Source of the DNA: Acidisoma cellulosilyticum
GTDB lineage: Bacteria; Pseudomonadota; Alphaproteobacteria; Acetobacterales; Acetobacteraceae
Length of the DNA stretch: 64,000 nt
NCBI RefSeq assembly: GCF_020621385.1
Contig: NZ_JAESVA010000002.1
Span: forward strand, 620,001 to 684,000
Direction of reading: 5' to 3'
Shown here: positions 35,354 to 43,777 of the stretch, one piece after another
How positions within the stretch are numbered: the stretch's first letter is position 1
Layout of the letters: each line of letters opens with the position of its first letter
Made by a program: the position numbers and the translations under genes
Notes under the pieces: generated by a model
Databases searched by the model: none
What the model saw: only the letters and a program-made list of their open reading frames with translations
What the model was told of the DNA's origin: nothing

Positions 35354-35745
35354 CCCTCCCCGCCGTCGCGGCCGAGGGCGCGCTCTGCATCAATGATGGC
35401 GCGGAACTGGTCTTCGTCACCGGGAAAGCGCGGAGAGCTATAGTCGATCGTGATCTTAACTGTAGGCAGCTTGACGCCTCGGATGAGGTTGAAGAAGTGA
35501 AACAGCAGCCACCGAAACCGCGCTGCGTCTTCCCCATCCTCCCCCACCACCGACCTTGCGGATAGGGCAGCGCGCGTGTTCCATTTTTTGATGCAATCTA
35601 GACGATCGCTTGCAAAGGAAACCCTCGCCCCTATGCAGTCATTCCGTGGATGCGCCGTGTGATGGATATCGTGATCGGTTTCTAATTGGCATCCGCAAAA
35701 CGGACACGGCAGTAAAGCCATCTCATTGCTGGCTTGCATGGTCAT
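35350..35745 (-). CDS. Lar-like restriction alleviation family protein
   Basis: The N-terminal half of this 131-residue protein has LLPCPFCGC, a histidine-rich middle and KKWNTRAA, the zinc-ribbon pattern of phage and Rac-prophage Lar proteins. Lar modulates host type I restriction. The C-terminal half is not recognisable. It overlaps its neighbours on both sides by four bases. Confidence 0.6.
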   Translation of the reverse strand: MTMQASNEMALLPCPFCGCQLETDHDIHHTAHPRNDCIGARVSFASDRLDCIKKWNTRAALSARSVVGEDGEDAARFRWLLFHFFNLIRGVKLPTVKITIDYSSPRFPGDEDQFRAIIDAERALGRDGGEG

Positions 35746-35993
35746 TTATCCTCGGATGGCGTGAGGGCGGATTGCGCAAGAGCCAATTGAACTGACAGCC
35801 GCTCAATCTCCCCGACCATCTCTCGCAACTCATCTTCTTGCCTGCGCGCAAGTGCATATTGCGCGTGTAGCAGCTCATGGGCTGCGTCGCTCTGTTCCCG
35901 CCAGCGCTTAGCGGCAGCCTCATATTGATTGCGTTCACCTGCCAAAGTCAGTGCTTTCTTTCGGCAGTCGGCCAGTGCCTGCGCATCGCTCAC
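35742..35993 (-). CDS. Hypothetical coiled-coil phage protein
   Basis: This 83-residue product is almost entirely helical and charged (RKKALTLAGERNQYEAAAKRW, EIERLSVQLALAQSAL) with heptad-like spacing, so a coiled-coil dimer is likely. It overlaps both neighbours by ATGA-type junctions. I do not recognise a family. Confidence 0.6.
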   Translation of the reverse strand: MSDAQALADCRKKALTLAGERNQYEAAAKRWREQSDAAHELLHAQYALARRQEDELREMVGEIERLSVQLALAQSALTPSEDK

Positions 35994-36208
35994 GGCTTTT
36001 CTCTTCTAAGGCGCCGACGCATATACTGGCCGCCATATGTCCCAATGAATAGGCCGCTGACTGTGGTTATTGGAATGACAAACAGACTTTCCCGGTGGAG
36101 ATGCATAGCCGCAGGCAGCATCAGGGATAGCATCATGAGGCCTGCGCAATTGAACCCATGGCACCACTCGTGAGAAAATGGCTTAATCTCTTCTTCATTT
36201 TTGCTCAT
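35990..36208 (-). CDS. Small phage membrane protein
   Basis: This 72-residue protein has two hydrophobic segments (CAGLMMLSLMLPAAMHL and SLFVIPITTVSGLFIGTY) and a basic C-terminus (MRRRLRREKP). It is probably an inner-membrane protein with two helices. Position in the early operon makes a lysis role unlikely; superinfection exclusion would be a guess. Confidence 0.55.
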   Translation of the reverse strand: MSKNEEEIKPFSHEWCHGFNCAGLMMLSLMLPAAMHLHRESLFVIPITTVSGLFIGTYGGQYMRRRLRREKP

Positions 36209-36689
36209 GACTCTGCTCCCGTAATGATGGGATGTAGCAATCTACACCGGGCTCTATTATCGGTCCACAGGGCGGTTCGGAAGGGGTGACGTCTGTGCTA
36301 ACAACGGGACCCCAGTAGGTTGGGGTATTCCCGTAAAGCTCATTGAGCGGTTCTCCGTCGTCTCCAATAAATTTCACCTTATCAACGTGGATAACCAGGG
36401 CGTCGACTATGGAAATAAGAGTCGCCATGTCTTTATCGAATTGCATCCCCATTTCGCGATACGGATTAGGGGAATACGGCTCGGCCATGGCTTTCGAGAG
36501 GTCGTAAATCTTCTCCAGAGCCTCCAAGCGGGATTTGTTGATTGTAACCGTCCCATCATCCTGAAGGGTGATGACATCGAAAGACTTTGACACATCCGTC
36601 ATCTCTATCGATGATGTTGTGTCTTTAAATTCGGTTATATCAAAAGCAATGGGGCCGCTCAAATAAGAATGCCCGTTGATAATGATCAT
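36195..36689 (-). CDS. Hypothetical phage protein
   Basis: This 164-residue protein of unknown function has a strong ribosome-binding site upstream (AAGGAGGT), and its end overlaps the small membrane protein gene by 14 bases. The central part is helical (EALEKIYDLSKAMAEPYSPNP). Base composition is more AT-rich than the host genes. The 104-base gap upstream (36690-36793) holds only this ribosome-binding site. Confidence 0.5.
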   Translation of the reverse strand: MIIINGHSYLSGPIAFDITEFKDTTSSIEMTDVSKSFDVITLQDDGTVTINKSRLEALEKIYDLSKAMAEPYSPNPYREMGMQFDKDMATLISIVDALVIHVDKVKFIGDDGEPLNELYGNTPTYWGPVVSTDVTPSEPPCGPIIEPGVDCYIPSLREQSHEQK

Positions 36690-36793
36690 GTCTGTAAACC
36701 TCCTTTGTAGCGGACGGAATGCGCCGAAAGTGTTGAAGCGTAGACTATTGAATCTCTAGCCGGTCTATCTCTTGAATCTTCCTCGACCGCCGT

Positions 36794-37489
36794 CTAAGGC
36801 TTTTCTCCTCGGACTAGGGCATCTATGGCTTTAATGCAGGAATCCGCACCGTCTCTCGCGGCGTTATTTTGGACCATTCCACAGATAGAGGCGGCCTCAA
36901 TACAAGCTGCCCGTGCTTCCGCCAGACCCGCGGCATATCCGACTGCGCGGGCGGTGGCGATGAACGCGGAAAGTTCTTGCTCTGTGATAAGCGCCATCTC
37001 GGGATAGTCAGCCGGCGATGTCCGGCCATCTCTTTCGACAAGTTCTTGCCATGCCTCCCGTGCGCCATCGGGTTCGGGTGCAGCGAAGCGGGCATGATCG
37101 CGGGGTATTCCCTGAACCATCTTGAAAAGATGGCATGTCCAGGCGCTCAATTGGTTGTGATATCTCGCCCACGCAGCGCCCCGCGCGCCATTCCCAGAGA
37201 ACAGTTCGTAAGGCACATCCTTATCAGAATATAAAAGAATGAATGCCTCATCTTCGCGCGCGTCTGGGTCAAATTTTAACGCGCCGTGGCCCTCACATGG
37301 GGTGCCGGCCTCGGGTGCAGCGGCGCGGGCGTTCCAAGCGGCGAACGCTGAAGCAAGCTTAGCCACATCAGACCGTAACGGAGCGTTAGGCCGAATTCCG
37401 AACTTGATCCCGGCGAAGTATTTTCCCCTATAGATCGAGAGGAACCCTTCTACTGCTCGGGCCAGCGCCTTGTCGGTCTGGTCGGTCAT
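36794..37489 (-). CDS. Hypothetical phage protein
   Basis: This 231-residue protein has an alanine-rich helical C-terminus (FIATARAVGYAAGLAEARAACIEAA), reminiscent of Ea22/ead-like phage proteins that carry short exchangeable motifs. Its ATG overlaps the preceding gene's stop by four bases. No function is assigned. Confidence 0.55.
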   Translation of the reverse strand: MTDQTDKALARAVEGFLSIYRGKYFAGIKFGIRPNAPLRSDVAKLASAFAAWNARAAAPEAGTPCEGHGALKFDPDAREDEAFILLYSDKDVPYELFSGNGARGAAWARYHNQLSAWTCHLFKMVQGIPRDHARFAAPEPDGAREAWQELVERDGRTSPADYPEMALITEQELSAFIATARAVGYAAGLAEARAACIEAASICGMVQNNAARDGADSCIKAIDALVRGEKP

Positions 37490-37716
37490 TGCGAGGTCTC
37501 TTTATTTGCTGCATGAACTGCCGCGTCATAAGCGCGCAACTGAAATTGCTGCTCTCGCTTGCAAATATCGATAATTTTCTGTGCCGTCTTTTGCGCCGTT
37601 TGGGATTTTTCAAGCCCGTAGATATGGCCGCCTTCAAGAATCGTCACGATTGAGGCGAAGGTATTTAGATTGCTGTGGGCTCTAGCGGCTTCATTGATAG
37701 GAGTCCTGCTCATCAC
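37486..37716 (-). CDS. Hypothetical phage protein
   Basis: This 76-residue, helical protein (KTAQKIIDICKREQQFQLRAYD) shows no family I recognise. ATGA-type overlaps on both sides place it firmly in the leftward operon. Confidence 0.5.
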   Translation of the reverse strand: MMSRTPINEAARAHSNLNTFASIVTILEGGHIYGLEKSQTAQKTAQKIIDICKREQQFQLRAYDAAVHAANKETSQ

Positions 37717-38192
37717 TCCCCCTCAGTCGCGGCGACGGTGGGGAGGGGCATTGCTTCGATTGCGGCGCTGCCTCTTTCTGCATCTTGCAGGACCAGTTGA
37801 TATTTCTGTCGTGAGATTACGCGTGGGAATTGCTGGCATGCGAAGTCAAATGCTTCCTTTGCCTTGGGCCAATCGAAGCCGCGCACATAGAAGCCCGAAT
37901 TGGAATTGCCGCGCTTATCGATCGACCGGTCCCACCAGAAGAACGCATACCAAAGATCCTGGGCTTTGACCGACTTCCCACCGCAAGTCCACCAAACACG
38001 CCCATCAGGGATATCTTTATGATTGCCGTTCTTGAGCAAGCCAGTATCCATCAATGCCGTCGTCCACGGCATTCCTGTGAGCGGATCATATAACTTTGAC
38101 CCGCCAACCCGATGCAGATAATGACCGGAATCATACCAGCATCCGAAATACAAAGCTTCCACCAGCTTTGCGCGCGCCTCTGCGTCACTCAT
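37713..38192 (-). CDS. Hypothetical phage protein
   Basis: This 159-residue protein is rich in aromatic residues (GRVWWTCGGKSVKAQDLWYAFFWW) and looks like a compact soluble domain. Function is unknown. It overlaps both neighbours by four bases. Confidence 0.5.
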   Translation of the reverse strand: MSDAEARAKLVEALYFGCWYDSGHYLHRVGGSKLYDPLTGMPWTTALMDTGLLKNGNHKDIPDGRVWWTCGGKSVKAQDLWYAFFWWDRSIDKRGNSNSGFYVRGFDWPKAKEAFDFACQQFPRVISRQKYQLVLQDAERGSAAIEAMPLPTVAATEGE

Positions 38193-38476
38193 GGGGCGTC
38201 TCCTGTTGGTTCAGGGAACTCCTCAACGAGTTTGGCTTGGTTTTCGGCGTTAAGTTTTTGTCTCCGCTGGCCGTAATCCCAACCGATCTGATCAAGGCCC
38301 TTAGAGACAATTGTTACGCCATTGAGAAGCAATTTATCCGGCAATGGCGCATGTCCTCCAGCGCTTCCGACAATGCGCGAGACATTATCTAAAATGTCCA
38401 ACCAAGCCCATTCAGGTTTAATGTTTTCAGCACGGCCTGATGTGTCGATGACGACGTAATGTTTGCCTTTACTCAT
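38189..38476 (-). CDS. Hypothetical phage protein
   Basis: This 95-residue protein begins KGKHYVVIDTSGRAENIKPEW, an ordinary alpha/beta-like start. No motif allows a functional call. It overlaps the next gene by eight bases. Confidence 0.5.
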   Translation of the reverse strand: MSKGKHYVVIDTSGRAENIKPEWAWLDILDNVSRIVGSAGGHAPLPDKLLLNGVTIVSKGLDQIGWDYGQRRQKLNAENQAKLVEEFPEPTGDAP

Positions 38477-38813
38477 GGGGCTTCTCCTGGGCGAGTGCAG
38501 CGCGATAGTTCTGAATCAAGAGCATTGACGCCCCAATCTTGGCGAAGAACGATCCCTCGCCGCGCAGAATCTCATCTATGCTGGCGAGAGTTCCATCTGC
38601 GCGTTGCATACTCGCCGGCATCTGTTCCGCGCACTTCTCGGCTGCGATTGTGGGAAACTTCCGCATGATGTCATGCGCAATGTTGCGGGCCAGCCGAGAC
38701 GTATTGTCATCGCCGCTGGTGATGCCTGCGTGAATGACCGCGCTTAGAGTCTTATGTAGTTCAAAAGTTGATAGCGCTGTCTCGCGCGCCTCTGCGGGAT
38801 CAGGACTGGGCAT
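38469..38813 (-). CDS. Hypothetical phage protein
   Basis: This product of about 114 residues is mainly helical (LHKTLSAVIHAGITSGDDNT, LASIDEILRGEGSFF). The ATG at 38813 is chosen because AGGAGG lies eight bases upstream, inside the end of the DUF3850 gene. A longer frame to 38942 would overlap that gene by 140 bases. Confidence 0.5.
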   Translation of the reverse strand: MPSPDPAEARETALSTFELHKTLSAVIHAGITSGDDNTSRLARNIAHDIMRKFPTIAAEKCAEQMPASMQRADGTLASIDEILRGEGSFFAKIGASMLLIQNYRAALAQEKPHE

Positions 38814-39102
38814 CGGATGAGCCTCCTGCGAGGGGGCCAAGCGACAGCATGACAAAGCCAGGACGCAGCCAAGGACCATCGGTGTCGCGTAGAATGTGGG
38901 TGATGCGTCGAACCGTATAAAGGCCTGTGAACTTCTCCCCATCCCATTCCATTAGAGACAGGCAATTGCCAACCCTATAGTCCCGGTCATTGAAGCGTGC
39001 CTCTGCCGTCTTCGTTCCCTCTAGGATCGGAGCGAAGAACTGTGGTGCGCATTTGACAACGTGCGTTACCGCCTCTGCGGCCGAGGGCGTAGTCATCACC
39101 AT
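38800..39102 (-). CDS. DUF3850 (ASCH/PUA-like) domain protein
   Basis: This 100-residue protein has CAPQFFAPILEGTKTAEARFNDRDYRVGN followed by GLYTVRRITHIL, the pattern of DUF3850, a PUA/ASCH-like fold frequently found in phages and thought to bind RNA. The ATG at 39102 has AAGGA six bases upstream; ATG 39096 is the alternative. Confidence 0.7.
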   Translation of the reverse strand: MVMTTPSAAEAVTHVVKCAPQFFAPILEGTKTAEARFNDRDYRVGNCLSLMEWDGEKFTGLYTVRRITHILRDTDGPWLRPGFVMLSLGPLAGGSSDAQS

Positions 39103-39305
39103 GACTGATCCTTCACGCGCTCATTGACCGCCCATCCCACGATGCTGGAATAGTGCGCGTTGAAGTAACCCTTCAGATCGTCGCCAAGAGATTTCTTCGC
39201 GGCAGGCGGAATGGGCTGCTCACACATTCTGGATTTGCCTTCGGCATAGACGAGGTAACGTCCATCGCCTCCAGAAAGGGGCCGCTGAACCTTTACGATT
39301 GTCAT
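39096..39305 (-). CDS. Hypothetical phage protein
   Basis: This 69-residue product (TIVKVQRPLSGGDGRYLVYA) belongs to a type of short phage protein seen in alphaproteobacterial prophages, with no assigned role. It overlaps both neighbours slightly, consistent with the compact operon. Confidence 0.5.
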   Translation of the reverse strand: MTIVKVQRPLSGGDGRYLVYAEGKSRMCEQPIPPAAKKSLGDDLKGYFNAHYSSIVGWAVNERVKDQSW

Positions 39306-39538
39306 GCTTGCGTCTCCTTGAGCGCCTTATAGCAGCGGATCATCTCAATGAGATCACCCGCTGCCATAGCCCTAGCGGCATCATCCAGATCCTTGCGGAT
39401 CATCGTCACCCCGAAAATCCCGACAGGGCCGAGTTCGACGTAATGCGGAAGAACATGATCTCTTACCCGCGTCATTTCTCTGGGCAACGCATCTCCAAGA
39501 CTTCCACTTTCCTGCCTCGCGGCGTCCTGCGCGGTCAT
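39302..39538 (-). CDS. Hypothetical phage protein
   Basis: This 78-residue, helical protein (RKDLDDAARAMAAGDLIEMI) has no recognised family. The stop/start overlaps of four bases link it to the Sak4-like ATPase gene upstream and the small gene downstream. Confidence 0.5.
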   Translation of the reverse strand: MTAQDAARQESGSLGDALPREMTRVRDHVLPHYVELGPVGIFGVTMIRKDLDDAARAMAAGDLIEMIRCYKALKETQA

Positions 39539-40536
39539 GCTGCTTCCGATGTGTGAACAACGCCTCCCTGAAGTGCTGGGCCATTCCCGAACGGATCGGA
39601 GGCATCGCCGGATTGGCTGTTCTCCCGCTCCCCAGCAGCCAACCGTGTGGCTTCGTCGTCTGCTGCCTTTGCAACTGACTGATAATTGTCGAGTTTCGGC
39701 TTCAGGAAGTCGCGCTCGTCTTGCTTCAATGCCTTCCAGAAATTACGAAACTGGTCGGTGCCATACTGCGCGACTTCATCAGCCTTGAGCGCTAGCGCCC
39801 GCTGATGCGAAGACGCCGCATCCTGTCCACCGATCCAGTCGATGAGCCGCTTGCCCATGGCCTCGTCCATCTTGGTGCCGGCGGCGAAGATCGGACGCAA
39901 TGAGCCGGGGCACTTTCCGCCCCACTGCTTATCGACGGTGAACTCGCCATCGCCCAGCATCATCGCCATGATCGTCATGTCATAGCGAAGTGATTTTTCC
40001 TGAATGGGAACAACGGGGCCGACGACATACTTCTTCTTTCCGTCAATGTTCTCCTCGATCATTGGCTGCTTGGCGCGCGAGCACAGGATCAGGTGCAAAC
40101 CGCAGCCGAGCCATTGGCGCGTGAGCTTGCCCAGACGCCGCTTCGGCTTGGCCCACTTAGCCATGTCGTTCTTCTCAGTGGCGTTCTCGACCATGTCGAG
40201 GATGCCGCCCTCGGCAAACCAGGCATGGCTTACGCTGTCCACCACCAGAGTGGTGACGCCGGCCGCGACGAAGTCCTGCAGCGCCTCCATATAGCGCTCA
40301 GGCGTGAACGGCGCCGTCAGGGAGCCGTACATGTAGCCGCCCTCGATGACATCGACATAGGCGCGGCCGCGCTCGCCGCCCTCGGTATCCAGAAGCCCGC
40401 GTTTCCGAGGATCGGGCTCGATGCCGGCCGCCAGCTTCAGCGCCGAATAGGTCTTGCCGGTCTCGGATAGGCCGAACAGGCTGATGAGTAGCTTCATGCC
40501 CTGCCGCGTGGCGGGCGCGATCTGAACGATCGGCAT
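39535..40536 (-). CDS. RecA-like AAA ATPase (Sak4-type recombination protein)
   Basis: This 333-residue protein has Walker A GLSETGKT (22-29) and Walker B TLVVDSVS in a RecA-like core, as in phage Sak4 and related AAA proteins that act in single-strand annealing. It directly follows a RecE-like nuclease gene (the stop and start share one base), which supports a recombination role. The C-terminal part is acidic and probably disordered. Confidence 0.8.
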   Translation of the reverse strand: MPIVQIAPATRQGMKLLISLFGLSETGKTYSALKLAAGIEPDPRKRGLLDTEGGERGRAYVDVIEGGYMYGSLTAPFTPERYMEALQDFVAAGVTTLVVDSVSHAWFAEGGILDMVENATEKNDMAKWAKPKRRLGKLTRQWLGCGLHLILCSRAKQPMIEENIDGKKKYVVGPVVPIQEKSLRYDMTIMAMMLGDGEFTVDKQWGGKCPGSLRPIFAAGTKMDEAMGKRLIDWIGGQDAASSHQRALALKADEVAQYGTDQFRNFWKALKQDERDFLKPKLDNYQSVAKAADDEATRLAAGERENSQSGDASDPFGNGPALQGGVVHTSEAA

Positions 40537-41429
40537 CAGGAATTCCTCGTCTCGATTTGAATGTGAGCCCAGGTTGGGAGGCCGACGCGGAACGCGAGGT
40601 CGCGGGTCCGATCGGTATTATGCCGGTAGCCGTACCAGTCGCCCGTTCGCAGGCATTGTTCAAAAATCTCACCGGCCAGCGTGTTCTCGTATTGACCGGC
40701 GTCCAGCGCTTGCTCGTCCAGTTCCACGATACTGGTCAGGTAGGGCGCCTTCGGCTCCTGATTGGCGAACCAATAGTGCTCGGGCTTCTTGCCGAGCAGG
40801 ATTGTCGCGCCTTCCAGATACCAGGCCGCCCGGCGGTGGTAGCCCATATCAAACGCATGCTTGCCGAACTTCTCCGGGTCAGCGCTAGACGTGGCCTTGT
40901 AGTCATTCAGGTGCCGTCCGCTATCAGCGATGAAGTCAGGACGTGCCCGGCACCAGAAGCCCCAGAGAGGATGCTTCCAGAACATCGCCATTTCCGTGCG
41001 GCCATTGGAGAATGCCTGCCGGGTGAACTCGTTCGCCATGAAGGCATCGCGAGCCGCTTCGATCTTGTCCATATGCTTGGCCAGGATCGGTGTCTTGCCG
41101 ATAGCCAGGGCATTATCCCGCGACATCTTCGCTTCGTTCTTGCGATAGTCGTCATATTCCAGAACGGCGACCTTCTGACTGAACAGATCGGGCTCAAGGA
41201 AAATGACGTGCGCGACGGTGCCGATGCTGAACTTTTCTTGCCCATCGGGCTCCTCCCAATCGGGGTTGAGTCTGGGCGAGTTATGCCAGCATAGCTTCGG
41301 CGCCTTGATGATCTCGTTGATCATGCCGGCCGACAGCGAAGGCGTTTCGCAAGGGTCAGCGTGGTAAGTCTCTGCGTCCATCTCATAGACACCGGGGATG
41401 GAGATTGTCGGTGGCGCGAGCTTGTTCAT
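40536..41429 (-). CDS. RecE/exonuclease VIII-like PD-(D/E)XK nuclease
   Basis: This 297-residue protein has the nuclease core GTVAHVIFLEP (His74), RARPDFIAD (Asp165) and NDYKAT (Asp176, Lys178), as in the RecE/Cas4-like DUF3799 nucleases. It would resect double-stranded ends to expose single strands for the Sak4-like ATPase. It overlaps the coiled-coil gene upstream by one base. Confidence 0.82.
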   Translation of the reverse strand: MNKLAPPTISIPGVYEMDAETYHADPCETPSLSAGMINEIIKAPKLCWHNSPRLNPDWEEPDGQEKFSIGTVAHVIFLEPDLFSQKVAVLEYDDYRKNEAKMSRDNALAIGKTPILAKHMDKIEAARDAFMANEFTRQAFSNGRTEMAMFWKHPLWGFWCRARPDFIADSGRHLNDYKATSSADPEKFGKHAFDMGYHRRAAWYLEGATILLGKKPEHYWFANQEPKAPYLTSIVELDEQALDAGQYENTLAGEIFEQCLRTGDWYGYRHNTDRTRDLAFRVGLPTWAHIQIETRNS

Positions 41430-42850
41430 CAGTATGAAATCCTCACGTTCGCGACTTCGCCCTTAGCGATTGCGGTAACGATCAGCTTCGCCTGCTCCTC
41501 GGTAATCCCAGCCTTGATGACGAGCGCGCTGGCAGCTTGGAAGTTGATCCGGCCGCGATGCTCCCGGTCCCGTTCGCGTGCCGCCGCTGCATCCTGCTCA
41601 GCCTTCAGCACCGCAGCCGCTCTGGCACGCTCAGCCTCGACGGCCTTCTCCCGGTCGCGCTCAGCTTGGGCATCGGCCGCTAGCTTTTGTTTCGTAGCCC
41701 GCTCGGCATCAGCGCCCTCAACAATATGTAGGCGCCTAGCAATATCCTGACGGCCTGACATAATGGTTTGGGAAGCCTCATCGGAGAATTCCTCCCAATT
41801 CCTGGAAAGCTCGTGCATTCCCTCGAAGATTGTCGAGATATGCTTGATCATGTCGCTGCCGTTCATCGGCGACACGGCATCTGAGATTACGCCTCTAATG
41901 GATTGAAGGGCGAACTTATGGCCTTTAATGCGGTCAGCCTCGGCCTTCTCAACCAAAGCGGCGGCCTTGCGTTCGGCTTCGGCAGCACGTTCAGCAGCGA
42001 TCCGGTTCAGCTCTTCCAGCGCGTCGATCTCAGCCTGGGCAGCCTCTTCCGCCTCCCGGCGCGCATCCTCGGCGTCCTTGCGCTCCTGCTCGACCCGCTG
42101 ACGCTCGGCCGCTGCAGCCTCAGCCGCGCGACGCTCTGCGGCTAGCCGAGCTTCCTCCGCAGCTTCGGCGGCGATACGGGCTTCCCTCTCACGCTGCTGG
42201 CGCGCGGCTTCCTGGCGGGCGGCCTCTTCGGCTTCCAGCCGCAGCCGCTCGGCCTCTGCCGTCGCTTCTTCGCGGGCAACCGCCTGGGCCAGCAGGTTCG
42301 TCAGCTTGAAGCCGACCTCGGCATGCAGCTCATTGGCGCGCTGCGCGAACTCGGCCCAGTCGCGGCCATCTTCGTGCAGGTCTAGCCGCTCAAGGCTTTC
42401 GCGGACCTGCTCAGGCGTTGGTTCGGCGGGCAACAGCGTGGCCAGGGCGGACATGGCAGTCAGTGCGTCCTCGTGGCCCTTGATGCGGACAATTTCCTTG
42501 GCCTCCCATGCCGTCAGTTCGGACAGCACTTCTTCCTTCAGGGCATCGCAGCGTTCGCGGATGACGCGGCGCTCGGCGTCGACCTTGTTGATCTCGGCGC
42601 GCTTGGTCTCATTCAGCCCCTTACCCATCTCATCCAGAGCGGTTTTTGACCTGGCTACCTTATGGGCAAGTTGTCTAACGGCTTTCCTGCCCTTCTCGGT
42701 CGAGATGTCGCGCTTGATGCCGCGCACCTCGGTTTCCATCCGCGTCAGCAGACTTTCGACCCCACCGTTGCCGAACAATGTTACGGCGGTGACGGGTTGC
42801 CCGGCGACGACAAGCGCGCCGGCATCCGGCCGCTCTATGGTCTCACTCAT
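41429..42850 (-). CDS. Large coiled-coil phage protein
   Basis: This 473-residue protein has a central Ala/Glu/Arg-rich coiled coil of about 150 residues (such as RLRLEAEEAARQEAARQQR), flanked by helical domains and a short C-terminal domain (ALVIKAGITEEQAKLIVTAI). Similar proteins sit next to recombination nucleases in phages and may bridge the nuclease and annealing proteins. The last point is inference from position. The low-complexity coil makes homology searches unreliable. Confidence 0.65.
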   Translation of the reverse strand: MSETIERPDAGALVVAGQPVTAVTLFGNGGVESLLTRMETEVRGIKRDISTEKGRKAVRQLAHKVARSKTALDEMGKGLNETKRAEINKVDAERRVIRERCDALKEEVLSELTAWEAKEIVRIKGHEDALTAMSALATLLPAEPTPEQVRESLERLDLHEDGRDWAEFAQRANELHAEVGFKLTNLLAQAVAREEATAEAERLRLEAEEAARQEAARQQREREARIAAEAAEEARLAAERRAAEAAAAERQRVEQERKDAEDARREAEEAAQAEIDALEELNRIAAERAAEAERKAAALVEKAEADRIKGHKFALQSIRGVISDAVSPMNGSDMIKHISTIFEGMHELSRNWEEFSDEASQTIMSGRQDIARRLHIVEGADAERATKQKLAADAQAERDREKAVEAERARAAAVLKAEQDAAAARERDREHRGRINFQAASALVIKAGITEEQAKLIVTAIAKGEVANVRISY

Positions 42851-43076
42851 AGCGAGCCTCCATTCTGTTGCGTTCTTCGCGCATGGCCTCGTGTCGATCG
42901 GCCATGATGTTGATCTGTTTCTGTCCGGCGACGCGGCGTTTCCGTGATAGCGAGCGCATCAGTTTGTCTTCAGCGCGCTCAAGCTTCGCCAGTAGCGCCG
43001 CCATGTCGCGGGCCAACAGCGCATCCGCCGCCGGCTGCCGGTATGACGTGGCCGGGGTTGTGGTTAGGGACATCAC
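42843..43076 (-). CDS. Hypothetical phage protein
   Basis: This 77-residue, highly basic and helical protein (KLERAEDKLMRSLSRKRRVA) could bind nucleic acid. It overlaps the coiled-coil gene by eight bases and the next gene by four. Confidence 0.5.
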   Translation of the reverse strand: MMSLTTTPATSYRQPAADALLARDMAALLAKLERAEDKLMRSLSRKRRVAGQKQINIMADRHEAMREERNRMEARYE

Positions 43077-43258
43077 GCCACCTCCCTGATCTCTCTAGCG
43101 CGCTCGGCCGTATCGTCGGCGCGCACAATGAAGCCGTGAGCGCGAAGACCGGCCGCCTGAAGGTCGAGTGACGATGCAAATTTCATCAGTGCCAGAGCCC
43201 GGCTGTTCGCATCGGCGCGGAATGGTCGCGGCGGCTTAGGGATTGCAATGTCACTCAC
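43073..43258 (-). CDS. Hypothetical phage protein
   Basis: This 61-residue protein starts with GTG (overlapping the preceding TGA as GTGA) and ends in ATGA. The sequence is helical and charged (RALALMKFASSLDLQAAGLR). No family is recognised. Confidence 0.5.
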   Translation of the reverse strand: MSDIAIPKPPRPFRADANSRALALMKFASSLDLQAAGLRAHGFIVRADDTAERAREIREVA

Positions 43259-43395
43259 CGCCCCGCTCCCTGAAACTTGCCGATCGTCGTTACATACGCG
43301 TCACACGCAGGGTCTTCTGTGACGGCGATTGCCGCGAGGGCGGCGAACAGGCCGAGGACAAGGGCGACGAACCGGAGATGCTGGGCGCGGGTCAT
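43255..43395 (-). CDS. Very small exported or membrane phage protein (46 residues)
   Basis: This short gene is joined to both neighbours by ATGA (43392-43395) and GTGA (43255-43258). The product has a positively charged start, a hydrophobic stretch (FVALVLGLFAALAAIAV) and a short tail with one cysteine (EDPACDAYVTTIGKFQ). It is either a signal-peptide-bearing microprotein or a single-pass membrane protein. The perfect junctions are the main evidence. Confidence 0.65.
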   Translation of the reverse strand: MTRAQHLRFVALVLGLFAALAAIAVTEDPACDAYVTTIGKFQGAGR

Positions 43396-43709
43396 CCGAC
43401 AAATTCCTGGCCGCGCAGATAACGATCCTTTGCCCCGATTTTTTCCAGCTCTTGGATCACATCGCCAAGAGCCTCGTCATAGCCTTCGCCATGCTCATCA
43501 TCGGCGGGGTAACTGCCACCCAATGCATCGACCGCACGCCGCGCCGTATCGAGAATATTGGCTTCACGCTGCAGGATGAAGTCGGCCAGGGCCTCTGCAT
43601 TCTCAGGTAAAGCATAACCGGCATCGAGCAGATTGATGATCATCCGCTGTTTCGCCGTCATCGCTTCCGCCAGAAACGGCAGCTTCGTCTTTTCCAATTG
43701 TTCAGTCAT
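43392..43709 (-). CDS. Hypothetical phage protein
   Basis: This 105-residue protein has an acidic C-terminal half (DDEHGEGYDEALGDVIQELEKIGA) and looks like a small helical regulator or structural protein. Function is unknown. The start is a plain ATG with an upstream purine stretch. Confidence 0.5.
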   Translation of the reverse strand: MTEQLEKTKLPFLAEAMTAKQRMIINLLDAGYALPENAEALADFILQREANILDTARRAVDALGGSYPADDEHGEGYDEALGDVIQELEKIGAKDRYLRGQEFVG

Positions 43710-43777
43710 GTCGAAATCCTCCGACCTATTGTTCTAGCTCTCACGAAAGCCGGGCTGCGGCCCGGCAGACGCAAAGG

